A program made the position numbers and the translations under genes. A stretch of 64,000 nt of DNA from an uncultured Tropicimonas sp. (GTDB lineage Bacteria > Pseudomonadota > Alphaproteobacteria > Rhodobacterales > Rhodobacteraceae). The notes beneath the pieces were generated by a model that did no database searches, was not told the DNA's origin, and was given only the letters and a program-made list of their open reading frames with translations. Positions 1-8,645 of this stretch are shown here, one piece after another. Within the stretch, counting starts at the first letter, position 1, and every line of letters begins with the position of its first letter. The DNA lies in NCBI GenBank assembly GCA_947497945.1, contig CANMIP010000002.1, forward strand, positions 305,569 through 369,568, read 5' to 3'.

Positions 1-199
1 CCTAGGACGCGCCAGCCGCGCCCGCAATCAGGTTGCTGCGGCAGGCCCCGCTCCTGGCAGGGCCGATCGCGGAGACATGCCTGACGCACAAAATGGCTCC
101 GTCGAGCGCGGAACGGGGCGCGAAGGACGATCATCGCACTCGCAACGATTCTTTAACTGCACAGTTGATTGGCGTAAAAAATCACGGCATGATTAAAAA

Positions 200-595
200 A
201 TGACCGCAATAAGAACGCTTCTGATTGCCACGCTGCTTGTTCTCCCCGGCCACCGGCTCTTGGCCGAACGATCCGAACTGCCTGAGATTGCACGCAACTT
301 CGCCTCCTGCGCCGGACGGCTGACGGCGCTGATGCATCATCAGTGGCTACTGGCAGAATCCGACGCGCAACAGACCGAGGCATGGCGCTCTACAATGATC
401 GACTTGCTGGATGCAACGCTGCCCGGCAATGCACGGGCGGGCCGCGAGGCGCTGCACTATCGCTCTGCCGCGCGCCAGGCCCATGCAGCCCTCCTCTCCC
501 GCGCGACCTTCAACGAGAATGGGCGCGATGCCGGCTGGGCAAGACGACGGGCGGAGGCCGAGATCGCCCAATGCCAGGCCTTGATGATCTGGTAG
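200..595 (+). CDS. Small secreted protein of unknown function
   Basis: This encodes 131 residues that I do not recognise. The N-terminus looks like a Sec signal peptide: a hydrophobic stretch from about residue 6 to 17, then an LLAERS-type boundary near residue 22. The mature part is mostly helical and contains two cysteines, one early (ASCAG) and one near the end (AQCQAL), that could form a disulfide in the periplasm. No clear Shine-Dalgarno precedes the ATG; the sequence just upstream is A-rich. It converges with the PAAR gene, which ends only 6 bases away, so a link to type VI secretion is possible but speculative. The hydrophobic start supports a real gene. Confidence 0.55.
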   Translation: MTAIRTLLIATLLVLPGHRLLAERSELPEIARNFASCAGRLTALMHHQWLLAESDAQQTEAWRSTMIDLLDATLPGNARAGREALHYRSAARQAHAALLSRATFNENGRDAGWARRRAEAEIAQCQALMIW

Positions 596-601
596 GGCCG
601 G

Positions 602-904
602 TCAGCCGCCGACGATGACTGTCGGGCAGCCGCTGACAATCGTGCCGCCATGGCCTGTCGTGTCTCCGATCCGGACCTGGGGACGCTTGCCCACAAGCAC
701 CGTCGTCGAGCCCATCGCGGTGACATCCGGCGGACCGACGCAGACCGCCATGTTGCCGATTGGCGCCGCGGGCATCATGCCGACAAGCACGTTGACGACG
801 CAGGGCGGAAGGATCGGACCGCCGACATGCGGAACCGGCGGCACCGAGGGCGTCACCATCGGGCAGACATGCATGTCGGAAATACGCGCAGCAGGCATGG
901 GCAT
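602..904 (-). CDS. PAAR domain protein (type VI secretion spike tip)
   Basis: This 100-residue protein has the repetitive Gly/Pro/Val-rich composition of PAAR-repeat proteins, and the literal Pro-Ala-Ala-Arg sequence sits at residues 4-7. PAAR proteins fold into a small zinc-binding cone that sharpens the VgrG spike of type VI secretion systems and can carry effectors. The length matches a stand-alone PAAR domain without an effector extension. No VgrG, Hcp, sheath or immunity gene is present in the window, so this is an orphan copy that would have to work with a system encoded elsewhere. It is divergent from the CYTH-CHAD gene. The family call is firm; the role is inferred. Confidence 0.85.
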   Translation of the reverse strand: MPMPAARISDMHVCPMVTPSVPPVPHVGGPILPPCVVNVLVGMMPAAPIGNMAVCVGPPDVTAMGSTTVLVGKRPQVRIGDTTGHGGTIVSGCPTVIVGG

Positions 905-1024
905 GGGCGCCCTCCTTCCGGAAAATCAATGCCTCAGCGTAACGCGCCGGCGAGGCGCCGGTCGAGACTTTTCATCCACGTATTTTCCCTTGTACCTCAG
1001 GTATCAATCGCTTAGATCTTCGGC

Positions 1025-2575
1025 ATGACCGAGATCGAATTGAAGTTCGTCCTGGACGAAGAAGGTGTCAAACGCCTGCGGAGCCGGCTGAAGTCCCTCA
1101 ATCTGGATGAAAGCGCCGTGCGCACGCGAAGCTTGCGCAGCGTCTATTACGACACGGCCGAACACGGGTTGCGCAAGGCGGGGATCGCGCTGCGGCTTCG
1201 CCGCGACGGCCGGCGCTGGCTTCAAACGGTGAAAGCGGGCACGACCATCAATGGCGGGCTTCTGCGCGCGCGGGAGGTCGAGGTTCCGGCGCCGGGCGGA
1301 CGGCTGGACCTGTCCATGATCCCGACCGTGGCGATCCGCGCCGAGGTCGAGAACGTGATTGGCGAGGCGGAGCTGCAAGTAGTCTGCGAGACGCAGATGA
1401 AGCGGAGTTCCTCGGTGCTGACGCTGGAGCGCGGCGCTCGGATCGAGCTTGATCTCGATATCGGCGAGATCGTTGCCGGCGAGCTGAAGGAGCCCTTCCG
1501 CGAGGCCGAGCTGGAGCTGCTAGAGGGCGACATAGACTCGCTCTACGACCTGACCCAGATGCTCTTCCCCGAAGGCGGGCTGCACCTGTCGAGCATGTCG
1601 AAATCGGCCCGCGGCTACATGCTGGCCGAGACCGGCAAGATCCAGACCGACCCGTTACCGCGCAACGCCATGCCCGTGCCGCTGGTCTCGGAGATGACCT
1701 CCGAAATCGCCGCGCGGGATGTGCTGCGCGAGTGTTTCGAGCAGATTTCCGCGAATACCGAGGTCGTGCTGTTCACCGACGCGCCGGAAGGCCCGCACCA
1801 GCTGCGGATCGGGCTACGGCGGCTTCGGGCCGCCTTTGGCATGTTCAAGCCGGTGATCGGACATCCGGAGATGCTGCGGCTGAACGCGGAGGCCAGGCAG
1901 CTCGGCGCGCGGGTTGGCGCGCTGCGCGACCTCGACGTGGTGATCACCGACATCATCGATCCCGAGCATGCGCTTCATCCGGAAGAGCAGGGTTTCAACG
2001 CCCTGCGGCAGGCGATCGAGACGCGGCGGGTCGCGGTCCGCAAGGAGTTGCGGGGCTATCTTCGATCCGAGGCCGCACAGAAGTTCCAGATCGATCTCGC
2101 GCGCTTCATCGAGACGCGGCGCTGGCTGGCTCCGGAAGATTTCGAACAGACCGCGCGCCTGGCGCAGCCGATCCGCGAGCTGTCGGGCAAGGCGCTCGGC
2201 AAGCGCTGGAAGAGCTGTGTGAAACATGCGCATGGCATCGACCACCTGACGATCGAGGAACGCCACGAGTTGAGAAAGGAGTTGAAGAAGCTCCGCTACA
2301 CGATTGAATTTCTTGGGCCTCTCTATTCCCAGAAGAAGGTGGCGACCTTCGTCAAGAAGATGAAGCGGATGCAGAACATCTTTGGCGACCTCAATGACCT
2401 GGCCATGGCCGAGGAGCTTCTGTGCAAGCCCGACAGCCCCGGCGCCCGCAACGCCAATGCGCAGCGCTCGGTCGGCTGGGTGCTGGGGGCACGCACGGTC
2501 AAGGCCGAGGCCGCCTGGGCGCATGCGCGCGAACTCTGGCACGGGGTCGTCGAAACCGGGCCATTCTGGAAATAG
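1025..2575 (+). CDS. CYTH and CHAD domain protein (inorganic triphosphatase-like)
   Basis: This encodes 516 residues. The N-terminal CYTH domain (about 1-200) opens with the diagnostic ExExK motif (Glu3, Glu5, Lys7) and has many alternating acidic and basic strands, as in triphosphate tunnel enzymes. The C-terminal CHAD domain (about 220-510) is helical, with the conserved histidine-containing helices expected of polyphosphate-binding modules (HQLRIGLRRLR and HELRKELKKLRY). Proteins with this architecture hydrolyse tripolyphosphate or associate with polyphosphate granules. The next gene starts about 80 bases downstream on the same strand. The architecture is clear; the physiological substrate is inferred. 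Confidence 0.93.
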   Translation: MTEIELKFVLDEEGVKRLRSRLKSLNLDESAVRTRSLRSVYYDTAEHGLRKAGIALRLRRDGRRWLQTVKAGTTINGGLLRAREVEVPAPGGRLDLSMIPTVAIRAEVENVIGEAELQVVCETQMKRSSSVLTLERGARIELDLDIGEIVAGELKEPFREAELELLEGDIDSLYDLTQMLFPEGGLHLSSMSKSARGYMLAETGKIQTDPLPRNAMPVPLVSEMTSEIAARDVLRECFEQISANTEVVLFTDAPEGPHQLRIGLRRLRAAFGMFKPVIGHPEMLRLNAEARQLGARVGALRDLDVVITDIIDPEHALHPEEQGFNALRQAIETRRVAVRKELRGYLRSEAAQKFQIDLARFIETRRWLAPEDFEQTARLAQPIRELSGKALGKRWKSCVKHAHGIDHLTIEERHELRKELKKLRYTIEFLGPLYSQKKVATFVKKMKRMQNIFGDLNDLAMAEELLCKPDSPGARNANAQRSVGWVLGARTVKAEAAWAHARELWHGVVETGPFWK

Positions 2576-2657
2576 GCGCGGGCCGGGCGAGAGGGCTTTT
2601 CTTGCCGGAACATCCGTTGCACTCTGCGCGCGGGTTGTACGGCCGGGAGAAGGCAGC

Positions 2658-3140
2658 ATGAGCAAGACAGACGACGAAAGACGGGGCGATTCACCACGCG
2701 CCTTGGTCGCAGGGGTCATGGCGCTGCTTGGCGCAATGTTCTTTGCCGTATTGCTTGGCGATGACGTGGAGAATTTCACCGGAACCGAATGGGCAGACCT
2801 GCCGCCCGCGCTGATCCTACGCTACCTTCTTGCCATGGGTCTGGGCGGTGCGCTTGCAGGCTGGCTGCTGGCCGGAATGTTCGGACGCGCTGGAGTAGCA
2901 GGCTGGGCCGTGGCCGCAATCGGTGGCGTGATCGCGACCTGCTGTGCCGGGCTGTTCGGCTCGGCGGTGGGGCTGCTGCCGGACCTGCTGACCGATGGCT
3001 GGCAAATCTCCGACCTGATCCCGATCCTGTTCGGTTTGCTTGTCCTGCCGCTTTCAATGGCCGCGCGGCCCTTCCTGGCCCTTGGCTGGGTGGTGCTGAT
3101 CGTGGTGACTCATGTGTTGGCCAAGCGCCGGCGCGGGTGA
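2658..3140 (+). CDS. Multi-pass membrane protein of unknown function
   Basis: This encodes 160 residues with about four transmembrane helices (roughly 16-36, 52-78, 82-112 and 118-155) and a basic end (KRRRG). I do not recognise a family. The chosen ATG is preceded by GGGAGAAGG at good spacing, and the protein starts with a polar MSKTDDERRG segment before the first helix. Longer upstream starts in the frame read into the end of the CYTH-CHAD gene and have poor composition. It may be cotranscribed with the CYTH-CHAD gene. Confidence 0.75.
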   Translation: MSKTDDERRGDSPRALVAGVMALLGAMFFAVLLGDDVENFTGTEWADLPPALILRYLLAMGLGGALAGWLLAGMFGRAGVAGWAVAAIGGVIATCCAGLFGSAVGLLPDLLTDGWQISDLIPILFGLLVLPLSMAARPFLALGWVVLIVVTHVLAKRRRG

Positions 3141-3271
3141 GGCCGGGTGTCGGACGCTGCGCGGATCACGGCGTCTCGCCCGAAACGGTGGTCAATTCGA
3201 TCTGGCCGAAAGAGTTCTCTCTGCGGAGGGCAGGACCGATCCTGGCAGGTCGGCTGCGCCGCTGAACAGCC

Positions 3272-3898
3272 CTATTTGAAGCTCCGGCTGTCCTTGATCT
3301 GGTCCCAGGCCCAGACGACCTCCTGGAGGCGCTCCTCGTCGGACCGATCGCCACCGTTCATATCCGGGTGCAGCACCTTGATCAGCCCCTTGTAGGCCTT
3401 GCGGATATCGGCCTTGGTCCAGTGATCCTTCGCATCGAGGATCTCCAGTGCCTTGCGTTCGGTCGGCGGCAAGCGGCGGCCGCCGCCGGAGCCCTTGCCC
3501 GGATTGCGCGTCGCGTTCTCGCCCAGCACCTGGTGGGCGTCGTCGATCCCGAGCCGCGCCCAGGCGCGTTCCTCGGCGGATTGCTTGAAGGGCTTGGTCT
3601 CGCGCTCCCAGACACGGTCCTTGTCGACCTGCGCCTGCATCTCCTCTTCGGTCGTGCCGTCGAAGAAATTCCATTTCAGGTTGTATTCGCGGACATGGTC
3701 CTTGCAGAACCAGAAATAGTCATCGAGTGAATCCGGCGATTTGGGCGCGCGATATTTGCCGGCCTCCTCGCAGCCCGGATGCTCACAGACCCGCTGCGAC
3801 GTCTCGAAGGCGCCCGACATGCCACGCTTGCCCCTCGACCGCTTTTTCTTGTCGCTTTTCACGCGGATATCGAAACCGAAGGGATCGGATTTGGCCAT
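3272..3898 (-). CDS. J-domain (DnaJ-type) co-chaperone
   Basis: This encodes 208 residues with a C-terminal J domain (about 145-205). The HPD tripeptide that stimulates the DnaK ATPase is at residues 177-179, and the flanking helices (IRKAYKGLIKVLHPD, then a D-R-S-D-E loop) fit the fold. The N-terminal part is basic and contains cysteines and histidines at about 38-68 (CEHPGC and FCKDH), possibly a small metal site. A J-domain protein next to bolA and cobS is a familiar alphaproteobacterial neighbourhood. It is divergent from bolA with about 110 bases between them. Client and partner are unknown. Confidence 0.92.
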   Translation of the reverse strand: MAKSDPFGFDIRVKSDKKKRSRGKRGMSGAFETSQRVCEHPGCEEAGKYRAPKSPDSLDDYFWFCKDHVREYNLKWNFFDGTTEEEMQAQVDKDRVWERETKPFKQSAEERAWARLGIDDAHQVLGENATRNPGKGSGGGRRLPPTERKALEILDAKDHWTKADIRKAYKGLIKVLHPDMNGGDRSDEERLQEVVWAWDQIKDSRSFK

Positions 3899-4008
3899 GG
3901 GACGGGATCCTTTCTCGAAACAGCTGCACTCGGGCCTGAGTTCTTTCCGACTCGGACGCGAGAGTTTAATCTGCGTGATGGGGATTCGAACAGGGGGTCT
4001 GACGAAAA

Positions 4009-4266
4009 ATGAGTGTCGCAGAAGAAATCACGCAAAAACTTGAGGATCGCTTCGCGCCGCGCGCGTTGGAGGTGCTGGACGAGAGCGAGCAACACCGGGG
4101 GCACGCGGGATATCGCGAGGGGGGGCAGTCCCATTTTCGGATCGTGATTCGGGCCGAGCCGTTCGGCGACATGACGCGCATCGCGCGGCACAGGGCGATC
4201 CATGCCGCACTCGGACCCGACCTCGTAGGACGCATCCATGCCCTCGCGCTGGATGTCGCGCCCTGA
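4009..4266 (+). CDS. bolA: BolA family protein
   Basis: This encodes 85 residues, the usual BolA length. It carries the conserved core: HRGHAGYREGG followed by SHFRIVI, which forms the class II KH-like fold with a conserved histidine used for [2Fe-2S] sharing with a monothiol glutaredoxin. BolA proteins take part in iron-sulfur trafficking and iron sensing. The gene is divergent from the J-domain gene. Its stop codon lies inside the first unit of a 27-base tandem duplication. Confidence 0.93.
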   Translation: MSVAEEITQKLEDRFAPRALEVLDESEQHRGHAGYREGGQSHFRIVIRAEPFGDMTRIARHRAIHAALGPDLVGRIHALALDVAP

Positions 4267-4313
4267 GGCGCGCGGCCTGATCTCATGCCCTGAGGCGCGC
4301 AACCTGGTCTCAC
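4260..4313. repeat. Two-copy 27-bp imperfect tandem duplication at the end of bolA
   Basis: Units 4260-4286 and 4287-4313 both begin GCCCTGAGGCGCGC and differ at only a few positions. The first unit contains the bolA stop codon, so the duplication looks like slippage at the gene end. It fills the short convergent gap between bolA and the DUF4177 gene. Confidence 0.85.
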
Positions 4314-4323
4314 GCCCCGCGGG

Positions 4324-4827
4324 TCAGTCCTGGCTTCGGTCGGGATGGCGTTCCGGGGCCGGACCAAGCTTCGGCGCGGCCGAACTGGTCTCCCGATAGG
4401 CAGTGAGCGCGGCGGCGGCGGCAGCGGCGGCAGCAGTATCGGTTGCCGAGGTCTCCGGCGTCTCTGCCTCGGCAGGGTGGGGGGCAGCGGGCGCCTCGGG
4501 GACCCTCCGGGCCGCCTCGGCCCCAGCGTCAACCGCTGGCGCGGCTTCCGGGGCACGGATCGTGGCGGCAGGAGCAGGTTGCGTCCCGGTCTCGGATTTC
4601 TCTCGGCAGAACACCAGCATATTCTGGTAAGTCGTGCTGGAGCCCGTCAGGCCGCTGCGTTCCTCGTTAGGCAATGTATCGGCGCGCAGATAGGTCCAGC
4701 CCTCGGCACCAAGCTCGTTCATCAGTGCCTCCAGCGCGTTGGCAAAACGCTCGCGAGGCCCTTTTACGCCCTTTCCCTTTCGCCCTTTCTCGGGGGCAGG
4801 CACCACCTTGTATTCGTAGATCGGCAT
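4324..4827 (-). CDS. DUF4177-like domain protein with alanine-rich tail
   Basis: This encodes 167 residues. Residues 1-75 (MPIYEYKVVPAPEKG through ELGAEGWTYLRADTL) match the short DUF4177 fold, a beta-alpha-beta module of unknown function starting with a YEYKVV strand and containing an LGAEGW motif. The rest is low-complexity, rich in Ala, Pro and Glu, with an uninterrupted run of nine alanines, and is probably disordered. The ATG at 4827 has GGAAGAA upstream and gives the standard domain start; a longer start would add 60 unlikely residues. Function is unknown. Confidence 0.8.
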   Translation of the reverse strand: MPIYEYKVVPAPEKGRKGKGVKGPRERFANALEALMNELGAEGWTYLRADTLPNEERSGLTGSSTTYQNMLVFCREKSETGTQPAPAATIRAPEAAPAVDAGAEAARRVPEAPAAPHPAEAETPETSATDTAAAAAAAAALTAYRETSSAAPKLGPAPERHPDRSQD

Positions 4828-5301
4828 CGATGTTTCTTCCCTGTCACCAGCGCGCGCGGCGCCGCTCCTTATAGGCAAGACACCGGCAGGTGCAAAGGGC
4901 GCTGTCGAGATACCGGCCCGCGGCGACGTGCCGGTTTCCGGGTCCCTTGCGGCGGGTGCCTCGACGGCCAATTGCCGGGACGTATAGGCCATCCTGGATG
5001 ACGGCATTTCGGGACGATGGCTACGGTACCCGATCGGTTTTCGCGCAGGACAGGGTCAGGCAATCCCCGCTGCGTGGCATCCCCCGCCGCACCGTCTTCG
5101 GCGCATGTGTTTGCACGGCCCAGGAGAGTCGTACCCTGCCTCGACGCCGGGAGTGCATACGCCGAGAGCGGCGCCCGCTTCGACGCCACAGGGCGGCACA
5201 GAGATTCGAGAGACGCTGTGTGGTTCCGTTGGCGGACGCTCCACACAGACGGACCCGCGCCAGACCGGGCGGGCAGTGTCGCCTGTCGCCGGGGACCGGC
5301 C
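4828..5301. other. 474-bp stretch without a supported gene
   Basis: The region lies between the DUF4177 gene start and the cobS stop. Frames here are open because of GC content but have no Shine-Dalgarno, no recognisable domain and shadow-like composition. It is where cobT might have been expected in relatives, and no CobT-like sequence is visible. Confidence 0.6.
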
Positions 5302-6288
5302 TCAGACCAGCGCGGTGCTGACAGCGCTTTCCGGCAGTTCCTCATCGAAGCAGCGCTGGTAGAACTCGGCAACTGTCTGCCGCTCCAGCTCGTCACACTT
5401 GTTGAGGAAGGTGAGCCGGAAGGCATAGCCGACCGAACGGAAGATCAGCGCGTTCTGGGCCCAGTTGATCACCGTGCGCGGGCTCATGACGGTCGAGAGC
5501 TCGCCATTCATGAAGGCCGTGCGCGAGAGGTCGGCAACGGTCACCATCTGGCTGACGACCTTGCGGCCCTTCTCGGTATTGTAGGTCGGCGCCTTGGAGA
5601 GCACGATCTGCGTTTCCGCGTCATGGCTGAGATAGTTCAGCGTCGCCACGAGCGACCAGCGGTCCATCTGTGCCTGGTTGATCTGTTGGGTGCCGTGATA
5701 AAGGCCGGTCGTGTCGCCCAGACCCACCGTGTTCGCCGTCGCAAAGAGGCGGAAGGAGGGATGGGGCGTGATGATCTCGTTCTGGTCGAGCAGCGTCAGC
5801 TTGCCGTCATGCTCCAGCACACGCTGGATGACGAACATCACGTCGGCGCGGCCGGCATCATACTCATCGAAGACGATGGCAACGGGGTTGCGCAGCGCCC
5901 AGGGCAGGATGCCCTCGTGGAACTCGGTGACCTGCTTGCCGTCGCGCAGCTTGATCGCGTCCTTGCCGATCAGGTCGATCCGCGAGATGTGGCTGTCGAG
6001 GTTGACCCGCGCGGTCTGCCATTTGAGCCGGGCAGCAACCTGTTCGATATGGGTCGACTTGCCGGTGCCGTGATAGCCCTGGATCATGACACGGCGGTTA
6101 TGGCTGAAACCGGCCAGAATCGCGAGCGTGGTGTCGGGATCGAACTTGTAGGTCGGATCGACCTCGGGAACGCGGTCGGCATGCTCTGCGAACCCCTTGA
6201 CCACCATATCCGTATCAATGCCGAAGACATCACGGACCGAGATTTCCTCGGTGGGGCGGGCAATGGGGTCGTTTTGAGTGGCTGCCAT
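5302..6288 (-). CDS. cobS: Cobaltochelatase subunit CobS (AAA ATPase)
   Basis: This encodes 328 residues, the normal CobS length. CobS is the AAA+ ATPase of the aerobic cobaltochelatase (CobN-CobS-CobT), which inserts cobalt into hydrogenobyrinic acid a,c-diamide during adenosylcobalamin synthesis. Visible features are Walker [10 protein letters not shown] (71-79), Walker [10 protein letters not shown] (136-144) and the sensor region around [11 protein letters not shown]. The ATG at 6288 gives the family start MAATQ. CobT, its usual partner, is not in this window. The B12-dependent reductase gene nrdJ at 60 kb needs this cofactor. Confidence 0.97.
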   Translation of the reverse strand: MAATQNDPIARPTEEISVRDVFGIDTDMVVKGFAEHADRVPEVDPTYKFDPDTTLAILAGFSHNRRVMIQGYHGTGKSTHIEQVAARLKWQTARVNLDSHISRIDLIGKDAIKLRDGKQVTEFHEGILPWALRNPVAIVFDEYDAGRADVMFVIQRVLEHDGKLTLLDQNEIITPHPSFRLFATANTVGLGDTTGLYHGTQQINQAQMDRWSLVATLNYLSHDAETQIVLSKAPTYNTEKGRKVVSQMVTVADLSRTAFMNGELSTVMSPRTVINWAQNALIFRSVGYAFRLTFLNKCDELERQTVAEFYQRCFDEELPESAVSTALV

Positions 6289-6735
6289 GATCCTGATCCT
6301 CACGAATGAATGGACCCCGCGTTGAGACGGGGCCGGTTCCGGGGATGCACCATTCCGGGAAAGGGCGCAAGAGGAAGGCTGCCCGCCCCGTGCCCGCATC
6401 CGTGGACAGGGCGCCCCCGACGACGGGAACCGAAGCGAATGGCCGGTGATATCACGCGCGGCGGGGATCCGGATCGGCGCCCCTGCCAACCCGTCTGCAC
6501 ACAGAGCCCGGCGCGGGTCATTGCCCGTGGGAGATGGTGCCGAGATGGCAAGAAGACCCGAATGAGGCTTGGCCGCGAAAGTGGCACGCCCTGCCTCCCG
6601 ATCGTCCGAACCGCTGCCCGCGAGGGCGGTGGTCATGGATTTCAGCCCGCCGAACAGGGCGTATCCGTAGAATGAGAGAGCTTTCCCGCGCAGGCCGCGT
6701 ATCGACGGCCATCATCCGATGCGTGCGGGGGCGGG
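6289..6735. other. 447-bp stretch upstream of cobS without a supported gene
   Basis: I see no convincing coding sequence here. A short CCCCG/CGGGG hairpin lies near 6313-6330, close to the cobS start. I looked for a cobalamin-riboswitch B12 box on the minus strand and did not find one. Confidence 0.55.
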
Positions 6736-7911
6736 CTAGTCGGGCAGCCGTGCGCGCAGGACCCGCAGCATGTTCTCGCCCATCACCTTGGCGATCTGCC
6801 CGTCACTCAGCCCGACATCCAGCAGAGCCTGCGTCAGCGCGGCCAGCTCCGAGCTGTCGAACGCCGTGATGACCGATCCATCGTAATCGGAGCCGAGCGA
6901 AACGTGGTCCTCGCCGACAACCTCGATCGCCGCCCGGATCGCGCCGGCAACCCCTGCCGGGCTGTCATCGCAGGTCACGTCCTTCCAGAAGCCGATGCCG
7001 ATCACGCCCCCTCCCCGCGCCACCTCGATCATCAGCGCATCGAGGAAATTCCGCTTCACCTCGCAATGCGAGTAGATCCCGGTATGGCTGACAATGGCCG
7101 GGCTGGAGACGATCTGAAGCGCCTCGGCGGCGACTCGCGGCGAGGAATGTGCCAGATCCATCACCATGCCGCTTGCCTCGATCTGCTGCACCACGGCGCG
7201 GCCGAAATCGGTCAGTCCGGCATTTTCCACGCCATGCAGGGATCCGCCGAGATCATTGTCGAAGAAATGCTGCAGGCCGATCACGCGAAGCCCTGCAGCC
7301 TCCAGCAGGTCCAGATTGGCCAGGTCGCCTTCCAGCGGATGCGATCCCTCGATGCCAAGCAGCGCACCGGTCACCTGCGCCCCGGCGCCGCGCGCCGCCA
7401 GCACGGCGTCAAGATCGCGGCGTGTACGAATGATCTTCAGCCGCCCGTCGCTGTCCTCTTCGAACCGGTGCAGCTTCTCCGCCTGGTACAGCGCGCGCTG
7501 CAACAAGCTGTCCCAGGTCCGCGGGGGCCAGAGCTGGCCGATGGCAAGCGCCGTGACATTGTCGAAGCTCTCGGCGGAATTGGCGTCGTAGTTCAGGCCC
7601 GCCGGGCTCTTGGTGACAGCGGTGAAGACCTGAACCGCCACATTGCCCGCCTCAAGGCGCGGAAGATCCACGGCGCCGCGCCTGTTGTGCCGGAGCAGGT
7701 CGCGCTTCCAAAGCAACGAATCCGCATGCCAATCGCCAATGACCAGGCTGTCATGCAGTGCCTGTGCCTGGGCGCTGACGGGATAGGGGTCATGCGGCAC
7801 AACCTGATTCTGCATCCGGTCGACAATCGGTGGCGCGAAGATCAGAAACGCAGCCAATAAAAGACCGGCCACGGCCAGGATCCGCCCCATCCACTTGCCG
7901 AATACACGCAT
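6736..7911 (-). CDS. Membrane-anchored dipeptidase (peptidase family M19)
   Basis: This encodes 391 residues. An N-terminal transmembrane anchor (about 11-30) is followed by the renal-dipeptidase barrel. Metal ligands are visible: H62-x-D64 in GDWHADSL, the bridging Glu in GIEGSHP, the His residues in DLAHSS and SHTGIYSH, and a GSDYDG motif near the end. M19 enzymes hydrolyse dipeptides, including L,D forms, with two zinc ions. The anchor suggests action at the periplasmic face. The ATG at 7911 has GGGAGGGAAAG upstream; longer starts add low-quality sequence. Confidence 0.93.
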   Translation of the reverse strand: MRVFGKWMGRILAVAGLLLAAFLIFAPPIVDRMQNQVVPHDPYPVSAQAQALHDSLVIGDWHADSLLWKRDLLRHNRRGAVDLPRLEAGNVAVQVFTAVTKSPAGLNYDANSAESFDNVTALAIGQLWPPRTWDSLLQRALYQAEKLHRFEEDSDGRLKIIRTRRDLDAVLAARGAGAQVTGALLGIEGSHPLEGDLANLDLLEAAGLRVIGLQHFFDNDLGGSLHGVENAGLTDFGRAVVQQIEASGMVMDLAHSSPRVAAEALQIVSSPAIVSHTGIYSHCEVKRNFLDALMIEVARGGGVIGIGFWKDVTCDDSPAGVAGAIRAAIEVVGEDHVSLGSDYDGSVITAFDSSELAALTQALLDVGLSDGQIAKVMGENMLRVLRARLPD

Positions 7912-8050
7912 TGCTTTCCCTCCCGCTTGCCTGACGGAAGCGAAACACGCGCCGCCTGCCCTGCCAAGCCTGTCGTCGCCGTGACGCTGGGTCGTTGATT
8001 GCCGGGCAGGAGCGGGTAAGCTCGCGACGAACGCGTCCACGGAGGCAAAG

Positions 8051-8350
8051 ATGCGAAACGAGAATATCGACGGGCGGCTTGGCGGCCCGCAACCGGACCC
8101 GGGCGACAAGGATTCCCTCTTCCTGCGGCTGGTCTACATGCTGCTGATCTATTTCATGATCGGGGTGGCCAACACGATCCTGGCGGTGGCAACGCTCGGA
8201 CAGATCGTCATCATGATGATCAATGACCGCCAACCGAACGAGCGGCTCGCCGATTTCGGAACCGATCTCGGGATCTGGATCGCCAAGGCGGCGCGTTACC
8301 AGGTCGCCGCGAGCGAGGTGAAACCCTGGCCCTGGACGGATCTGGATTGA
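8051..8350 (+). CDS. DUF4389 domain membrane protein
   Basis: This encodes 99 residues with a hydrophobic hairpin (about 23-58) followed by the conserved NDRQPNERLADFGTDLG segment typical of DUF4389 and a short soluble tail. The function of the family is unknown. An ACGGAGG ribosome site precedes the ATG. It is divergent from the dipeptidase gene, about 140 bases away. Confidence 0.8.
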   Translation: MRNENIDGRLGGPQPDPGDKDSLFLRLVYMLLIYFMIGVANTILAVATLGQIVIMMINDRQPNERLADFGTDLGIWIAKAARYQVAASEVKPWPWTDLD

Positions 8351-8645
8351 GGGGCGGATCCCCGGCGCAAAGATCTGACAACGCATGTCCCCGTGCCCCG
8401 TCGGCGTCGCCATGGCCCTGACGCCACACCAGCTCCGGCATTGAAACCGGCCTGCCCCGGCGGAAGGATCTCGACCGTACGCCCGGGCCAATAGCGGGCC
8501 GGTGCAACAGAAGGGACCCGCCCATTTCGCGGCGCAGGCCGGTCTCGACTGGCGAGCAGCATGCCCGGCAGCCCCGTCGATCACTGCCGAGACGAGGTGC
8601 CTCTGGCTCCGGAGTCCGTTCCCATCCCCCCGCGCAGCGCGGCTC

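Noticed and set aside
3978..3996. GATTCGAAC sequence resembling a tRNA T-loop upstream of bolA
   Set aside because: The flanking bases do not form a T stem, and no acceptor or anticodon arm is found on either strand.
6289..6735. Possible cobalamin riboswitch upstream of cobS
   Set aside because: No B12 box or conserved core was found on the minus strand.
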